Positions 22,432 to 33,303 of a stretch of 64,000 nt of DNA are shown piece after piece. The notes below the pieces were generated by a model. It made no database searches and was not told where the DNA came from. It was given only the letters and a program-made list of their open reading frames with translations. Source of the DNA: Symbiotaphrina buchneri (Eukaryota; Ascomycota; Symbiotaphrinales; Symbiotaphrinaceae); NCBI GenBank assembly GCA_001599915.1, contig BCIG01000027.1, positions 1-64,000 on the forward strand, written 5' to 3'. The position numbers were made by a program, and so were the translations under genes. Position 1 is the stretch's first letter, and each line of letters begins with the position of its first letter.

Positions 22432-23751
22432 CTACTCCAAATCTCTCCTCTTTATCCCCAGTTCAGCAAAAATCAGCTCATTATGCTCCCCCACGTCCGG
22501 CACCTTATCCATGCGGACCTGCAACTCATTCTCCGCACCCGTCGAGGACGCGCCGGGAGGCAACAGAGCGGGAATAACCCCCTTCGGCGTGTCCACCTCC
22601 GTCCATCTTCCTCTCGCCTTAAGCTGCGGATGCTCCCAAACACCCTGCATATCATTGACGGCCGCATTCGCAATCCCCGCCTCCTCCAATCGCTCCACCG
22701 CCTGCTGCACCGTCAGGTCCTTAAACGCACCACAGATAATCTGCTTCAACTCCTTCCTATTCTCACTTCTCAGCGAGTTATTAATAAACCGCGCGTCGAG
22801 CGCGAGCGCAGGGTTGCCGAGCACCTTCTCGCAGAACTTCGCCCACTCGCGCTCATTCTGAATCCCCAGCATGACCGACCCGCCATCCGCGCCCGTCTCA
22901 AACGGGCCATAGGGGTAAATCGATGCATGGGACGCGCCCGCAGGCACCGGCCCCGGCGCGCCGTCAAAGGCGTAGTACATGGGAAAGCCCATCCACTCAA
23001 CCATGCTCTCCAGCATGGAGATATCGATTCGTCTCCCTTTGCCATCCCTCTCGCGCTGCAGCAGCGCCGCGAGGATATTGCTAAACGCGAAGGTGCCGGC
23101 GGCGATATCCGCGATGGACACGCCGACTTTGGCCGGCTCCTGCGCGCCGCTGCCCGTCACGGACAAGATCCCGGCCTCGCTCTGGATCAGCAGGTCGTAG
23201 GCTTTCTTGTCCCGGTACGGCCCCTCCTGGCCATACCCGGAGATATCGCACACGATCAGCCGAGGATGCTCCTCCTTCAGCGCCTCATACCCGAGCCCGA
23301 GCCGCGCCGACGCCCCGGGCGCGAGGTTCTGCACCAGCACGTCGGCGCGGGGTAGCAGGGCTTTTAGCACGGCGAGGTCATCGGGCGCTTTGAGATCCAG
23401 CGCCAGAGACTCCTTTGAGCGGTTCGTCCACACGAAGTGTGATGCGAGACCGTGCACCCGCGTGTCGTATTGGCGCGCGAAGTCCCCGACGAGCGGCCGC
23501 TCGATTTTGATGACCCGTGCGCCCAGGTCGGCGAGTTGACGCGTGCAGAAGGGTGCGGCGATGGCTTGCTCGAGACTGATCACTGTGATGCCGTCGAGGG
23601 GCCGCATCGGCTTGGGGGCTGAGCTGGAATGCCGCGCTGGTGAGCTGGTGAGGCTGCGGTGTTGTGTGAGAGGTTTGTGTGCTGGGCGGCCGTTCGGGAG
23701 AGGGAGGGCCGATCTCGGCTTGAGGCGAAGCCGAAGGGAGCGGCTGGCCAT
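22432..23751 (-). CDS. Class III CoA-transferase (CaiB/BaiF family), mitochondrial-type N-terminus
   Basis: Single exon, 439 residues from ATG 23751. The first 45 residues are rich in Arg, Ser and Leu with no acids (MASRSLRLRLKPRSALP), a typical mitochondrial presequence. The body starts PLDGITVISLEQAIAAPFCT and contains ADLGARVIKIERPLVGDFAR, NRSKESLALDLK, VQNLAPGASARLGLGY and DISGYGQEGPYRDKKAYDLL, with the family's catalytic Asp in AYDLL. It closes with MLESMVEWMG and the C-terminal VPDVGEHNE..ELG. The family moves CoA between carboxylic acids via an aspartyl-CoA intermediate. The set includes formyl-CoA, itaconyl/succinyl-CoA and glutarate:HMG-CoA enzymes, and the acid used here cannot be read from sequence. 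The neighbour on the upstream side is a phosphonopyruvate-hydrolase-like lyase. Confidence 0.93.
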   Translation of the reverse strand: MASRSLRLRLKPRSALPLPNGRPAHKPLTQHRSLTSSPARHSSSAPKPMRPLDGITVISLEQAIAAPFCTRQLADLGARVIKIERPLVGDFARQYDTRVHGLASHFVWTNRSKESLALDLKAPDDLAVLKALLPRADVLVQNLAPGASARLGLGYEALKEEHPRLIVCDISGYGQEGPYRDKKAYDLLIQSEAGILSVTGSGAQEPAKVGVSIADIAAGTFAFSNILAALLQRERDGKGRRIDISMLESMVEWMGFPMYYAFDGAPGPVPAGASHASIYPYGPFETGADGGSVMLGIQNEREWAKFCEKVLGNPALALDARFINNSLRSENRKELKQIICGAFKDLTVQQAVERLEEAGIANAAVNDMQGVWEHPQLKARGRWTEVDTPKGVIPALLPPGASSTGAENELQVRMDKVPDVGEHNELIFAELGIKRRDLE

Positions 23752-24241
23752 CCGATACTGAGGTTGCTTTGGATCAAACCCAGAGCTCACCGATGGATCT
23801 GATGTTGGCCTGTTTCCGGCGCTGCAATTGCCTTTACCTCCAGGTCGGGAGGCTCAGTAGAAGGGTTAGGATTGGGGGAGGTCGGAGAGACTGGTACTGC
23901 CTGAAACAGTGAAACTCCGCCTGCCCCACCGCTAGCCATGCCAAGGCGGAGATCTTCGGTTTATTGGGAGACAATTTATTTGGCGAACAGGGAACACGTT
24001 GGAGCAGACGTTATGGTGGAGGTTATGTAAAAGTGCATAGAGGTATGTAACTACCCAGGCTGTCATATCGTAAGTTTGGCTGTGATCGATGATCTAGATG
24101 TTGATCACATTGTATTCTTCCATCGGCCGTAACTACATAGTCAATAAATTCCGCCCTTCCTGACACTATATATTGCCTCTACGCTCACATCCTTCATAAA
24201 AACGAGACACTCATGCCGAAAAAGAACCGTAACAAAACTCT
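23752..24241. other. Intergenic, CoA-transferase promoter side
   Basis: About 490 bp; AT-rich near 23970-24200. No further gene seen. Confidence 0.5.
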
Positions 24242-25127
24242 CTACCGGAGGTATTTCCTCTCCAAATCACGCATCTCCTCATCGCCCTGAAGCTTAAAAA
24301 CATCCTTCACGGGCGCAATATCCTCCTCCACTCCCGCGATCCCACCCTCCACCAAAACCCTCCTAAAAACACGTCTCATCCCCGCCACACACGCACGCAC
24401 CGCATGATTCCCACAAATAATCAACCCGACCTTCTCCAGGCGCGCCACCTCCTCAAAGCTCAGCTGTGGATAACTCGTGGGCACAATCACCAACGGTGCC
24501 TCTCCCTTCCACTCGCTACAAAAAGCCAGAAACTCCTCCGGCGTCTTCTGCTTACTATGCACCAGCACCGCATCCGCGCCGGCCCGCACATACGCCTCCG
24601 CCCTTTGCAGCGCCTCCTGCAGCCCCAGGCCCGCAATCAGCGCCTCCGTCCTTGCAACAACCAACATTTCCCCTGCGCGCGCTTTCGCCGCGGCAATCTT
24701 CCCGCTAAACTCCTCGATCTCCACGAGCGCCTGCCTTCCTCCCAGTCTCAGGGAACTATCCTTCGGGAACGTCTTATCCTCCAGCACGACCGCGGCGGCG
24801 CCCGCAGCCGCGTATTGCGGCACCGCGTACGCGACGTTAACCGCGTTGCCGTACCCGGTGTCCAGGTCGGCGATGAGCGGCAGCGAGGGCACGGCGTCGG
24901 CCATCGCGCGCGTGGTGCAGAGGTGCATGCTCATGGGCAGGATGCTGGCGTCTGGCACGCAGTAAGAGGCGGACAGCTCGAAGCCGCTCACCCAGCATGC
25001 GGAGAAACCGGCTTCCGAGACGAGTTTGGCGCCGAGCGCGTTGTGCGCGGACATGGCGATCGCGGGCTTGGTGGGGTTGACGGGGGGTGCGCAGAAGGGC
25101 GCTTGTGGTGGTGGCGCGGGAGGCCAT
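24242..25127 (-). CDS. ICL/PEP mutase superfamily enzyme, closest to phosphonopyruvate hydrolase
   Basis: From the certain in-frame ATG at 25054 the protein has 270 residues and begins MSAHNALGAKLVSEAGF. The features are VSGFELSASYCVPDASIL, DLDTGYGNAVNV (metal-binding Asp), the mobile gating loop EDKTFPKDSSLRLGGRQ, VVARTEALIAGLGLQEAL, VLVHSKQKTPEEF, VIVPTSYPQLS, CGNHAVRACV and the final VKDVFKLQGDEEMRDLE. As I recall, phosphonopyruvate hydrolase has EDKTFPKDTS here while PEP mutase has Asn at the penultimate position, and this protein has Ser-Ser, so hydrolase-like chemistry (C-P or C-C cleavage of a 2-oxoacid) is favoured. Upstream, ATG 25127 opens MASRATTTSALLRTP in a different frame. Removing one C of the six-C run at 25082-25087 would join it smoothly, so either that ATG is not used or there is an indel (see findings). 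Confidence 0.88.
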
Positions 25128-26911
25128 GGGTGGTGGGAGTGTTGGGGGATGGAGGAGGGAATTGGATGATGGCTTGTGGAGTTGAGATGTCGATGTGGGC
25201 AAGATCGTGGGGAAGTGCTTCGTGAGTCATGGCGTGCTGGAGACTAGGTTTGTATTCTTACATAAACCCGAATTCATACTGCTAGGACGCTTATTTCCTC
25301 GCTAAGATAAAGAATAGAGATGTCCACAAGGCTATACTTCAGTTTTGCTCGCAGAGGGAGCAACGGCTGTTTGAGGTCTGGGATGTCTATTGCTATGATT
25401 GAATGAGGCCGGCAAACAACCGGGACCGGTCGTGCCGGGCAGCTGCCGCTTTTTCGTGTGCCGTTTCCCGGGAAATAATATCGAAGGACAATCGCGCGAC
25501 TCCTACCTCAGGGCCTTCTCAGTCACTGGACACATCAACAGGGTGCAGTCTTCGGTTTCCGTTGAAATAGCAAGGAAGGCGTGATCAGTTCCCTCAGGCT
25601 CAAGGGGTCTAGGTCGCAATAACACACCTGGATTGGCTGTTAATTGCCTACAAGCGCAAACAGAACTCATCATTAAAGTGGAGGCTGTGGCCGTACTATG
25701 GAGCTTCGAGACCGTGTACCTCAGGGGTCTCGTCGCTCAGTAAGCAATATGACGTTGACCCAATAAACCCCGACTCTGCGATCTCTGGCCCGGCAATTGC
25801 TTTCGCCAGCTATAGCCGGACTGTTCGAAACGGAGGCTTACGTGGTGAGTTGTGCTGCACTCAGACCCCGAGGCGCTGATGCCCGAGTTGTCCGAAAGCT
25901 GTGCCGTTATAGTATGTCGCAGATGTTGATGAGAGGGTCCAAGGGTCCATATAGTAGCTTCCGGAAAGATAGTCTGTGAACACAATCAACATGGGCTCGT
26001 TGTCCGGCTAGAGTGGTAAGAGAGGAAAGAGCTTACTTCCATGAGATTAGAACTGCACAGACAAAAAAGAACATTCTGTCCTCATAGAACATCCAATCCA
26101 TCCCATCTCTAGAACACAGCTTTGTCTCACGTTCACACTCCCACAGGCTTGCAAGCTCCCTCACCGCTCCCGCCTCGCGACATCCTTCCCAACGCCCACG
26201 CGCACGTTCCCCGCTCATCATCACTCCAACCTTCATCTCACGCAGCACGCCATCTCTTCCATCCCGTCTTCCATCCCAAAGAGGACGCCACTAACCCAAG
26301 CACCTTCCCACTCCGGGCTCCCACATCCCAATCGCGACCGATCGACAGCCGCTCAGTCCCAACACCATGGGACCGGACGGGCCGTGCGGGTGGTTGTGGC
26401 AGCGGGCCTAGCGGCCCAAACGGCTAGAAGAAGCGAGCCGTCTCGCTCGGCCGGGACGCCCGAGACGCACAACGGGCGCGTGCTAGCACGAGTCCGGCGA
26501 TCTTTGATGAGCGGACGGCACAGCAGATTGCTGATGAGTTGGAAAAGTGCCTGTAGGTAGAACTGGGCGTGCGACTATGAAGCGCCCAGGGCTCGGAGCG
26601 TGGTGGGAAGGGGAACAGGACCCGGGCACTCGGACTGTCCGACGTGGGATTTTTTGCAGGCGGCGACGCTGCTGATCGTTCCTGCAGGATTTCCTACGTG
26701 CGAAGCAGCTAGGATCTGTGCTTTCCCGTGTCCTCGTCAGGGCGGCTTACGGTTTCCGACTGAGAGGGGACCGGGTCCGTTGTGTTCTCGCTGACGTTAA
26801 GATTCGGAGAATCCTCCTTGTTCTCCAATTGTCGAATCTTCCGGCTCTTGAGGTCATGCTCGTCGGAATGCTTGCGGAAACATAGAGCAATCTCAATTGC
26901 GACAGGAGAAG
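25128..26911. other. Long intergenic stretch without a supported gene
   Basis: About 1.8 kb. Short frames occur on both strands but none shows a domain, splice-consistent extension or family match. 26330-26560 is GC-rich with small palindromes such as CGAGCCGTCTCGCTCGG. It should contain promoters for the flanking divergent genes. Confidence 0.5.
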
Positions 26912-28857
26912 ATGCCACTGGTGGCTGCGGCATTGAGCCTGTTCCGACGAGAAGCACAGGGGACTGGCGATGTCTCTGTAAGCGTCTCCTATTCTGTAGC
27001 TGCATCCAACTGCCAGGGTCCAATCAGCTAACCACCCGTCCAAATACAGACACAATCCCATACCGCGCTCGTGATGAGCTGCATGGCCGTCTTAGACGTT
27101 TTCCTCCTCGCCATCATCGCGCTCCGAGTCTACTCTCGCCTCAAACTGACCAAGTTCTGGGGTTTCGACGACTGGATCATCCTCGCCGCTGTGGTACGTG
27201 GCCGGTGTTTACCTTCTGTTGCGAGCAATAGCCAGTGGTTATTTTCACAATTGGACGCTGACAATTGTTTCTCGCTGCAGTTTGTGTCGCTCACCAACGA
27301 CAGCCTCCTCATCACTGGTACCGCCCGACTCCAATGCAGACAAAACCTTCAGCATACTCAGTACTAACAGTCCCCCTCCACAGAAACCGCCAACGGCTCA
27401 CAACACCACCTATCCGCTATCCCCGTGTCCAAAATCCCTTTAATCCTCCACGTACCTCTCCCTCCCTTCCTCCCCGTTTCCTCTCCTCCCCCTCCCCACC
27501 ATTCCTCTCCCCCACTGACTTCCTCCTTCCAGCTAAGCTACATCAACCCAATCCTGTACACGCTCGAGCTGGGCCTCATCAAAATCAGCATCCTAACCTT
27601 CTACGCCCGCCTCTTCTCCCCGCTGCGATCACTACGGTACATCGCACTTCCCTTCCGCACACTTCTCATAATCGCGACGAGCGTGTTTGCGACCGCGTTC
27701 GTGCTGCAGTGTGCGCCTGTGAGCGCGGCGTGGGATGCTGCTGCCGTGCAGGCTGCTGTCGTGCAGGCTGCTGCCGTGCAGGGTGCTGGCACGCAGGGCT
27801 CGTCGACGCAGGGAGCGGGGCAGCAGGGAACAGGGCAACAGCAGTGTGTGCGGAGGATGGAGTTGATGTTTGTGTTTGCGGGGTTTAATATCGTGACGGA
27901 TATGGCGGTGTTGTCGGTGCCGGCTGTGGCGCTACGGCGTGAGTTGATGCGATATCAACAGAAAAGGGGATAATGCTGACCTCGTTCGTGGCGTGCAGAT
28001 GTTCGTCTAAGACCAAACCAACGGACTGGGCTCGTGATCCTGTTTTCGCTGAGCGCGCTGTAAGCATCCCCAACCTACACACAGTCTTGATCTCTACGCT
28101 CCGCAAGGCGGTCCCCAGCCGTTCAGTCCATCAAATCAAAGGCAGTCGCTAACCTCCGCTAACACAGCCCCTGCATCGCATCCATTTTCCGCCTGACCTG
28201 TCTCTGGGAGATAAGCCGCGTCGGGACACTGGATCCGAGCTGTACGTCTAGCTCTCTGTCCTGTCTTTCCTCTCCCCCTCATCTCCCTCTCCCATCTCCC
28301 TGTCTCCCCCATCAGTCTTTCCCCCTACCTCTCCCCTACCTCTCCTCTGCTCTCCGCCTTCCTCCCCATCTCTCCCCCTCCTCTTTCCACCGGCTCCTCC
28401 TTTTGCTTGTACCTTTCTCCCCTATCCTGTCTCCATCCCTTCTGACCACATGCACCAAACAGGGCAATCCTACAAACCCACCATCGCATCCTTCTCCGAG
28501 ACCAAAGGCGGGATGATCGTCGCCTCCCTCCCCGCCGCGCTGCCCGCACTCCGGCTCGGCAAAGCACTGTGTCCGCTTGCGGCGTGGCGGCGCTGGAAGG
28601 CTGCTTCCGCCGCTGCCAAAATAGACGCTGAAGTCCAGGTGCAGGAGTCGGGAGAGGCAGAGGGGAAAGGGAAGGCGGAAGAGGTGGTGGTGCAGGAGGG
28701 ACGGGCTCGAGGATGGGACACTGGAGGAAGAGGCGGAGAGGGGTCTGGGGGGTTGGAGGTGGATGAGGGGGTAGAGTTGGATGAGGAGTGGATTACAGGG
28801 GTGGAAGGAGATGTGGATCTGGAGGAAGGCTTAGAAAAGGATCCTACTGGGGCTTAG
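26912..28857 (+). CDS. Pth11-like rhodopsin-domain 7-TM membrane protein
   Basis: Eight exons joined in phase: 26912-26977, 27050-27193, 27281-27317, 27384-27451, 27533-27938, 27999-28059, 28168-28241 and 28463-28857, giving 416 residues. The fungal rhodopsin-domain hallmarks are KFWGFDDWIILAAV after TM1-2, LYTLELGLIKISILTFYARL, LQCAPVSAAW, RRMELMFVFAGFNIVTDMAV, RTGLVILFSLSAL, RVGTLDPSWQSYKPTIASF and MIVASLPAALPALR. Members act as plasma-membrane sensors in surface or nutrient recognition (PTH11 of Magnaporthe is the best known), but no CFEM domain precedes the helices here. The C-terminal 100 residues are acidic, Gly/Glu-rich and cytosolic. Oddities are a seven-copy pentapeptide repeat in an extracellular loop and a 221-bp pyrimidine-rich last intron. 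Confidence 0.87.
27737..27841 (+). repeat. Coding 15-bp minisatellite, seven units
   Basis: Seven in-frame units of 15 bp encode AAAVQ, AAVVQ, AAAVQ, GAGTQ, GSSTQ, GAGQQ and GTGQQ in the loop of the Pth11-like protein. Each unit ends in CAG, and the two halves differ in sequence as if an older array was re-amplified. Confidence 0.9.
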
Positions 28858-29022
28858 ATGAAAAGTTCAGGTTTCGATTTGATATCTTGGAATGGCGTTT
28901 GCGGGACAGGAGGGGTATACTGGGGCAAATGGGTTAGGGCAAGGCGTATAAAACTCCATCCTTACGTCTAGATAGATCTTACAACAGTCATCACACGTTT
29001 TCACCCAGTCATCAAGTCAAAG

Positions 29023-30436
29023 TTACTGAATCACAGTCTTCCCCTCCCCCTTCTCCTCCCCCTTCCACCGCCCCTCCAACGCCCTCAAACTCCCCGCAGC
29101 ACCAACCACCACCTCCCGCAGGTCCCTAAACCTCCAGCCCTCCCCAAAAACCTTGCTACTCAACCCCGTATCCCACCCCCTCGGATTCACGCCGGGCGGC
29201 AACGGCGCGTCCATCTCGCCCTTAGGCATGCGATCGCGCAGCTCCGGAAACTCCGCGCGCAGAATATCGGCCACCAGTTTCGGCGTGAACAAGCCGCCGA
29301 CAAGGAGGATCCGCTGGCCTGGTGCAGTGGGGGAGGTCAGGGAGAGGATGTGTGCGCGGGCGAGGTCGCGGACGTCGACCTGTTGTCGCCATGGTCAGTT
29401 CCTTAGTTCGACTAATCAGAGTGCAAAGGAGAGGAGGAAACCCACGAAATGCCAAAACGCCCACCTGATTTCCTGCAACTTCGTAACCCGATACGCGCCA
29501 TTAAGGAACCTATACACCCCGAAATCCTGCACATTCGCAATCCCCTCCGGCCCAGGCACCGGGTGCAGGATCGGCCCGACGACGAGGATCGGGAGAAGCA
29601 CCGTTAGGGTGAAGTTTGGTTTATGTGTACTCATGAATGCCCATGCGGCTTCCTCGGCGGATTTCTTCGCTGCGAAGTACGCCCAGCTGGGGTTCGAGGC
29701 GGCGAGGGCACGGGTGGGCGTTACCTAAGGGTGAGGGGAGGGGGTGTTAGTTGAGCAGGTGGAGAGGGAGGATTGTGAGAGGAGGCAAGGGAGGGGACGT
29801 ACAAGGTTCCAGTCTTTCTCGGTGTACTTGTTCCCCGGCTTGGCCTCGTTGTCCCAGGGGTCGAAGACGGACACGGCGCTGCCGCAGTAGACGAAACGCT
29901 TGATGCTGTTTCCGCCGAACTTATGCGCCGCGGTCAACAGACCCACAACCCTGCTCGGAAAATCAACACTATGCCTTCCCATCTTCCTATCCCACCATAC
30001 AGTCCAAACTCGACAGGATGACGAAAAGCACCATACTCACCCCTGCACCGTCGGATCAATCAACTCCCTTTGCAGATCCTTGACGGTGAAATCCAGCGGC
30101 GACGCAGTATGCAGGATATACTCAAACCCCTCGGAGTCGTTCTGGAAGAGCGCATCGTAGGCACCTGGTGCGGCGATGTCTGGCACGGAGATGAATATGA
30201 CTTTGTCCGCCCACTCTGGGTGTAGCGCGAGGAGTTGTGCGGCTTTGGACGCGGAGCGCACGGTGCCGACGGGGGTGTAGCCCGCCTGTAGGACATGTTA
30301 GTCTTGTGGAGGAGGTTGGGAGATGGGGGAAGGGGGTCAATGGTAGGGCGTGGGTGAGGTATACTTGGATTAGTTGGTCGAGGACATGCGCGGCGACGAA
30401 GCCGGTGGCGCCGGTTAGGAGGACTCTAGGGCCCAT
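29023..30436 (-). CDS. Extended SDR reductase (dihydroflavonol-4-reductase/GRE2-like)
   Basis: Multi-exon gene from ATG 30436. Exons read MGPRVLLTGATGFVAAHVLD (Rossmann TGxTGFxxxH), then AGYTPVGTVRSASKAAQLL to YILHTASPLDF, then FGGNSIKRFVYCGSAVSVF, then NPSWAYFAAKKSAEEAAWAF with the catalytic Tyr-x3-Lys, then VLLPILVVGPILHPVPGP, and VDVRDLARAHILSLTSP to the stop at 29023. About 340-350 residues, normal for the family, which uses NADPH to reduce aldehydes or ketones in the cytosol. Exon edges near 30300, 30020, 29790, 29720 and 29400 are estimated. The substrate is unknown. It is divergent from a second, classical SDR at 31422. Confidence 0.87.
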
Positions 30437-31421
30437 TCTTCGTGGGTGGATGCGCGATACTGTGAGGTGGACTTCAGTTCAGGCCTGTACCGTCATCTGG
30501 TGATCATCAAGATCACTGACGAATGAGGATAGTTGGAGATGTTGGAGAGCTTGAAGTTGGGGAAGCCCCACATTGGCTTAATAATTCAGCCGTTGCTTTT
30601 AGGAGCGGATCAACTGGGCGTTGTAGGTGAGACCTCCTCTGGTGCTCGGGATAAGATAATTGAAGCAAAAACTCCTGAAGGTGTCCTCCAATGGGATTGT
30701 GATCTTTCACGTTTTCTATTCTTAGCCAGGTCCGCATTCCCCGGTGTCGATATCCCACTGTGCAGGGACGATGCCAAGCACCAGGGTCTTTCCGGGATTA
30801 TTATTGGTGACCCCGCATTTTGAGGTTACAGGCATGCTGAGAAGGGTGAAGACCCGGAGGATGGAATCAGAAGCCACAGCCTTCCTTGAAGCCCTAGGAG
30901 GGAACCGCCAAAGTGCGGTCACAGGCTCCGCTTGCAAAGACTATTCACAGAGTTTTCAACCTGTTGTCGCATCAAGACGTTCACGATAAGCGGGCCTCTG
31001 TCCAACGACTTGAATATTTCTGCCAGCCTCAAACGAGCTCCGATTGACGCCTTAAGCGTTGCAAGTTCAAACGAAGTGAATCAGAACCATTGGTTGGAAT
31101 TGTATGCGGCGTTCTCACCCATCACCGTTGGAGTCGGGGTTAGAGAATCACCTTGAGCGGTAATGAATTGTTACATGGAACCGTTCTATGGCACACTCCG
31201 GACTTTACACCTAAGTCCGTCGGACCGCTGATGCACCGCCGTGCAACACAAACACCTTCATTCACTCCAGTTACTCCTCTTTCCTTTCCCTCTTTCCATC
31301 TTCCTCATCATCTCCTCTCTTCTCACTACCATTCAATCTCATTACGAACCTCACATCAGCAATCCTCCCACCCACCTCACAAATCAAGCCTCATCAATCC
31401 AATCCCATCCGACACAACGCC
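30437..31421. other. Divergent intergenic region between two SDR genes
   Basis: About 985 bp holding the promoters of both reductases; a pyrimidine-rich stretch at 31260-31420 probably belongs to the 5' leader of the plus-strand SDR. No other gene recognised. Confidence 0.5.
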
Positions 31422-32204
31422 ATGTCACCTCAAACCATCGCGCTCATCACCGGCGCCTCTCAAGGCATCGGCTTCGAAGTCGCCAAAGCCCTCGCAAGCA
31501 AGCACAGCGACTGGATTATCCTGCTAGGCAGCCGCTCGACCGATAAAGGCGCCAAAGCCGCGTCGGAGATCAAATCCGGCAACAACACCACCATCGAAGT
31601 GCTCCCTCTCGACGTCACCTCCGACAGCTCCATCGCGTCCGCCGTCGAGACTGTCACGGACAAATACGGCCACCTGGACATCCTAATCAACAACGCCGGC
31701 ATCGGGATCGACTCAGCCACCGGCCCGAACGGGAAAGAAATGAACCCCAACGCCCGGCACGGAGCCAGCCTGCGCGAGCTGTACATGGAGACATTCAACG
31801 TCAACGTCTTCGGCGCCGCCGCCGTGACCGACGCCTTCACGCCGCTCCTCTCCAAATCGAGCGGAGTGCCACGCATCGTGTTTGTGTCTTCGCACGTCGG
31901 CAGCCTGACGCTGCGCTCCGACCCGGCGAATGAGTGGTACGCGCGCGCACACGCCGCCCGTTACCCCATCTACCGCTCCAGCAAGGCCGCATTGAACATG
32001 TTGACGCTCCACTATGCGGCCCTGCATGAGCAGGAGGGTTGGAAGGTCAATGCCAGCTGCCCGAATCTGACGGCGACGCCGTTCACGGGTGGGATGGGCC
32101 GCCCGGCGAGTGAGTCCGCGGGGAATATTGTGCGTCTGGCGGAGCTGGGGAAGGAGGGCGAGTCGGGCACGTATTCAGATGAGAAGGGCATTGTGCCGTG
32201 GTAG
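31422..32204 (+). CDS. Classical short-chain dehydrogenase/reductase
   Basis: Intronless, 260 residues, ATG 31422. It has the cofactor motif IALITGASQGIGFEVAKAL, the structural LDILINNAGIG, the catalytic Ser region RIVFVSSHVGSLTL and the active-site YPIYRSSKAALNMLT with Tyr-x3-Ser-x-Lys spacing. The Tyr is followed by RSSK, so Tyr and Lys are correctly spaced. An Arg/Ser-rich stretch after the second strand (SRSTDKGAKAA) suggests NADPH preference. It resembles carbonyl-reductase-like fungal SDRs acting on small ketones; I cannot name the substrate. Confidence 0.93.
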   Translation: MSPQTIALITGASQGIGFEVAKALASKHSDWIILLGSRSTDKGAKAASEIKSGNNTTIEVLPLDVTSDSSIASAVETVTDKYGHLDILINNAGIGIDSATGPNGKEMNPNARHGASLRELYMETFNVNVFGAAAVTDAFTPLLSKSSGVPRIVFVSSHVGSLTLRSDPANEWYARAHAARYPIYRSSKAALNMLTLHYAALHEQEGWKVNASCPNLTATPFTGGMGRPASESAGNIVRLAELGKEGESGTYSDEKGIVPW

Positions 32205-33303
32205 ACGGTGAAGGGAGATGATGACTTTGCTTTGAGCAGAAGGACTGGGAGACGGTGTGGGTGCTTGAGCCATGGAAGGTCGCGCATTCAAAAGCGACGA
32301 GGATGTTGCAGCATCTGCCTGCTTTAGATGAAGTCATGAGACAGCATCAACTGCCGCCTCGTTCATGCTGGAATCAATTAGCGGTCATGAAATGAAACTT
32401 GCTTCCACCGAGCGACAATTCCTGGTTTAGTCAGCTCTCTAAACCAAGCATCTCTAAACCATGAATTTCAGTGAATCCCATTGCTACAACAGCCTGTCAC
32501 CTTTTTCTTCTGGTCAGATTATCTGGGTGCATGTTGAAGCTACCGACTATCCCGTTGTTGACCTCTTCAAGTCGAGGCTAACCGGTCCCTGTTCCTAGAA
32601 GCAGCCAGGATCCTGTCGCTGCAAACCGAAACCCACTGTATAATCCGGATATAAGCGGCCCCCGTCACCGCCGTACAAAACACTCATATTCTAACGACCT
32701 TCTTCAGGGCAGACACGAGCAGTAGTGGGGTAGATAATAATGCAGGCGAATTATCTCCGGCTTTCTAATCCTCCCCACTCTCGCAGTCCTTTATTCCCGG
32801 CCCCTCTCTCCCAGCATCCACCGGCATCCGCACCGTGCAAGCCCTAAAACGACGTCTAGAACGCCCGTGGTTGCTTTGCTACCTTCCGCAGTTCTGCTCC
32901 GCTGCATGTTCGGCCGCCGATGGCCTATCAGCACGCGGCTATTACTCGAAGAGTGGGCGATGCCCACATTACTGGCTTCGCTGGATGGCGCCATGGCCCG
33001 TGTGCCCCTGCGCGAGGCGAGCTTTGCTGCTTTGGCGGCGGCGGTGTCCGCTGATAAGGACTGCAAGCGCGTTATCGGTGGTTGGTTGCTTAAGAGCGAG
33101 GGCGATTGACAACTGACCATTGAGCACCCTTGTTGATGATATTCTTATTCGTGGGATTCGCTCTTCGACTTCATTGCTGCTTTCTTTTCGAAAACTATAG
33201 CTTGAGGAAGGGAGGTTTAAGGCGCCGGTATACCCTTCATTGGAGCCTCTACTGTCCTTCCTTATCACCAACGACACGCACCTCCAGCAAAACCACCACC
33301 ACA
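32205..33303. other. Intergenic, upstream of CYP53-like gene
   Basis: About 1.1 kb. A plus-strand frame at about 32850-33109 (MFGRRWPISTRLLLEEW and onward) has coding-like third positions but no recognisable domain, so I do not call it a gene. Confidence 0.45.

Noticed and set aside
24404-25225. 273-codon plus-strand frame
   Set aside because: Antisense to the phosphonopyruvate-hydrolase-like gene; no recognisable motif.
26330-26560. GC-rich stretch with small palindromes, considered as an RNA gene
   Set aside because: No cloverleaf, no tRNA A/B box pattern and no snoRNA or other RNA signature could be traced by eye.
30513-31156. Several short frames between the two SDR genes
   Set aside because: No domain, no splice-consistent joining; treated as a divergent promoter region.
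32850-33109. Plus-strand frame of about 80 codons (MFGRRWPISTRLLLEEW and onward)
   Set aside because: Third positions look coding-like, but an antisense frame is equally open, there is no domain and the start is unclear; it could be a relic exon.
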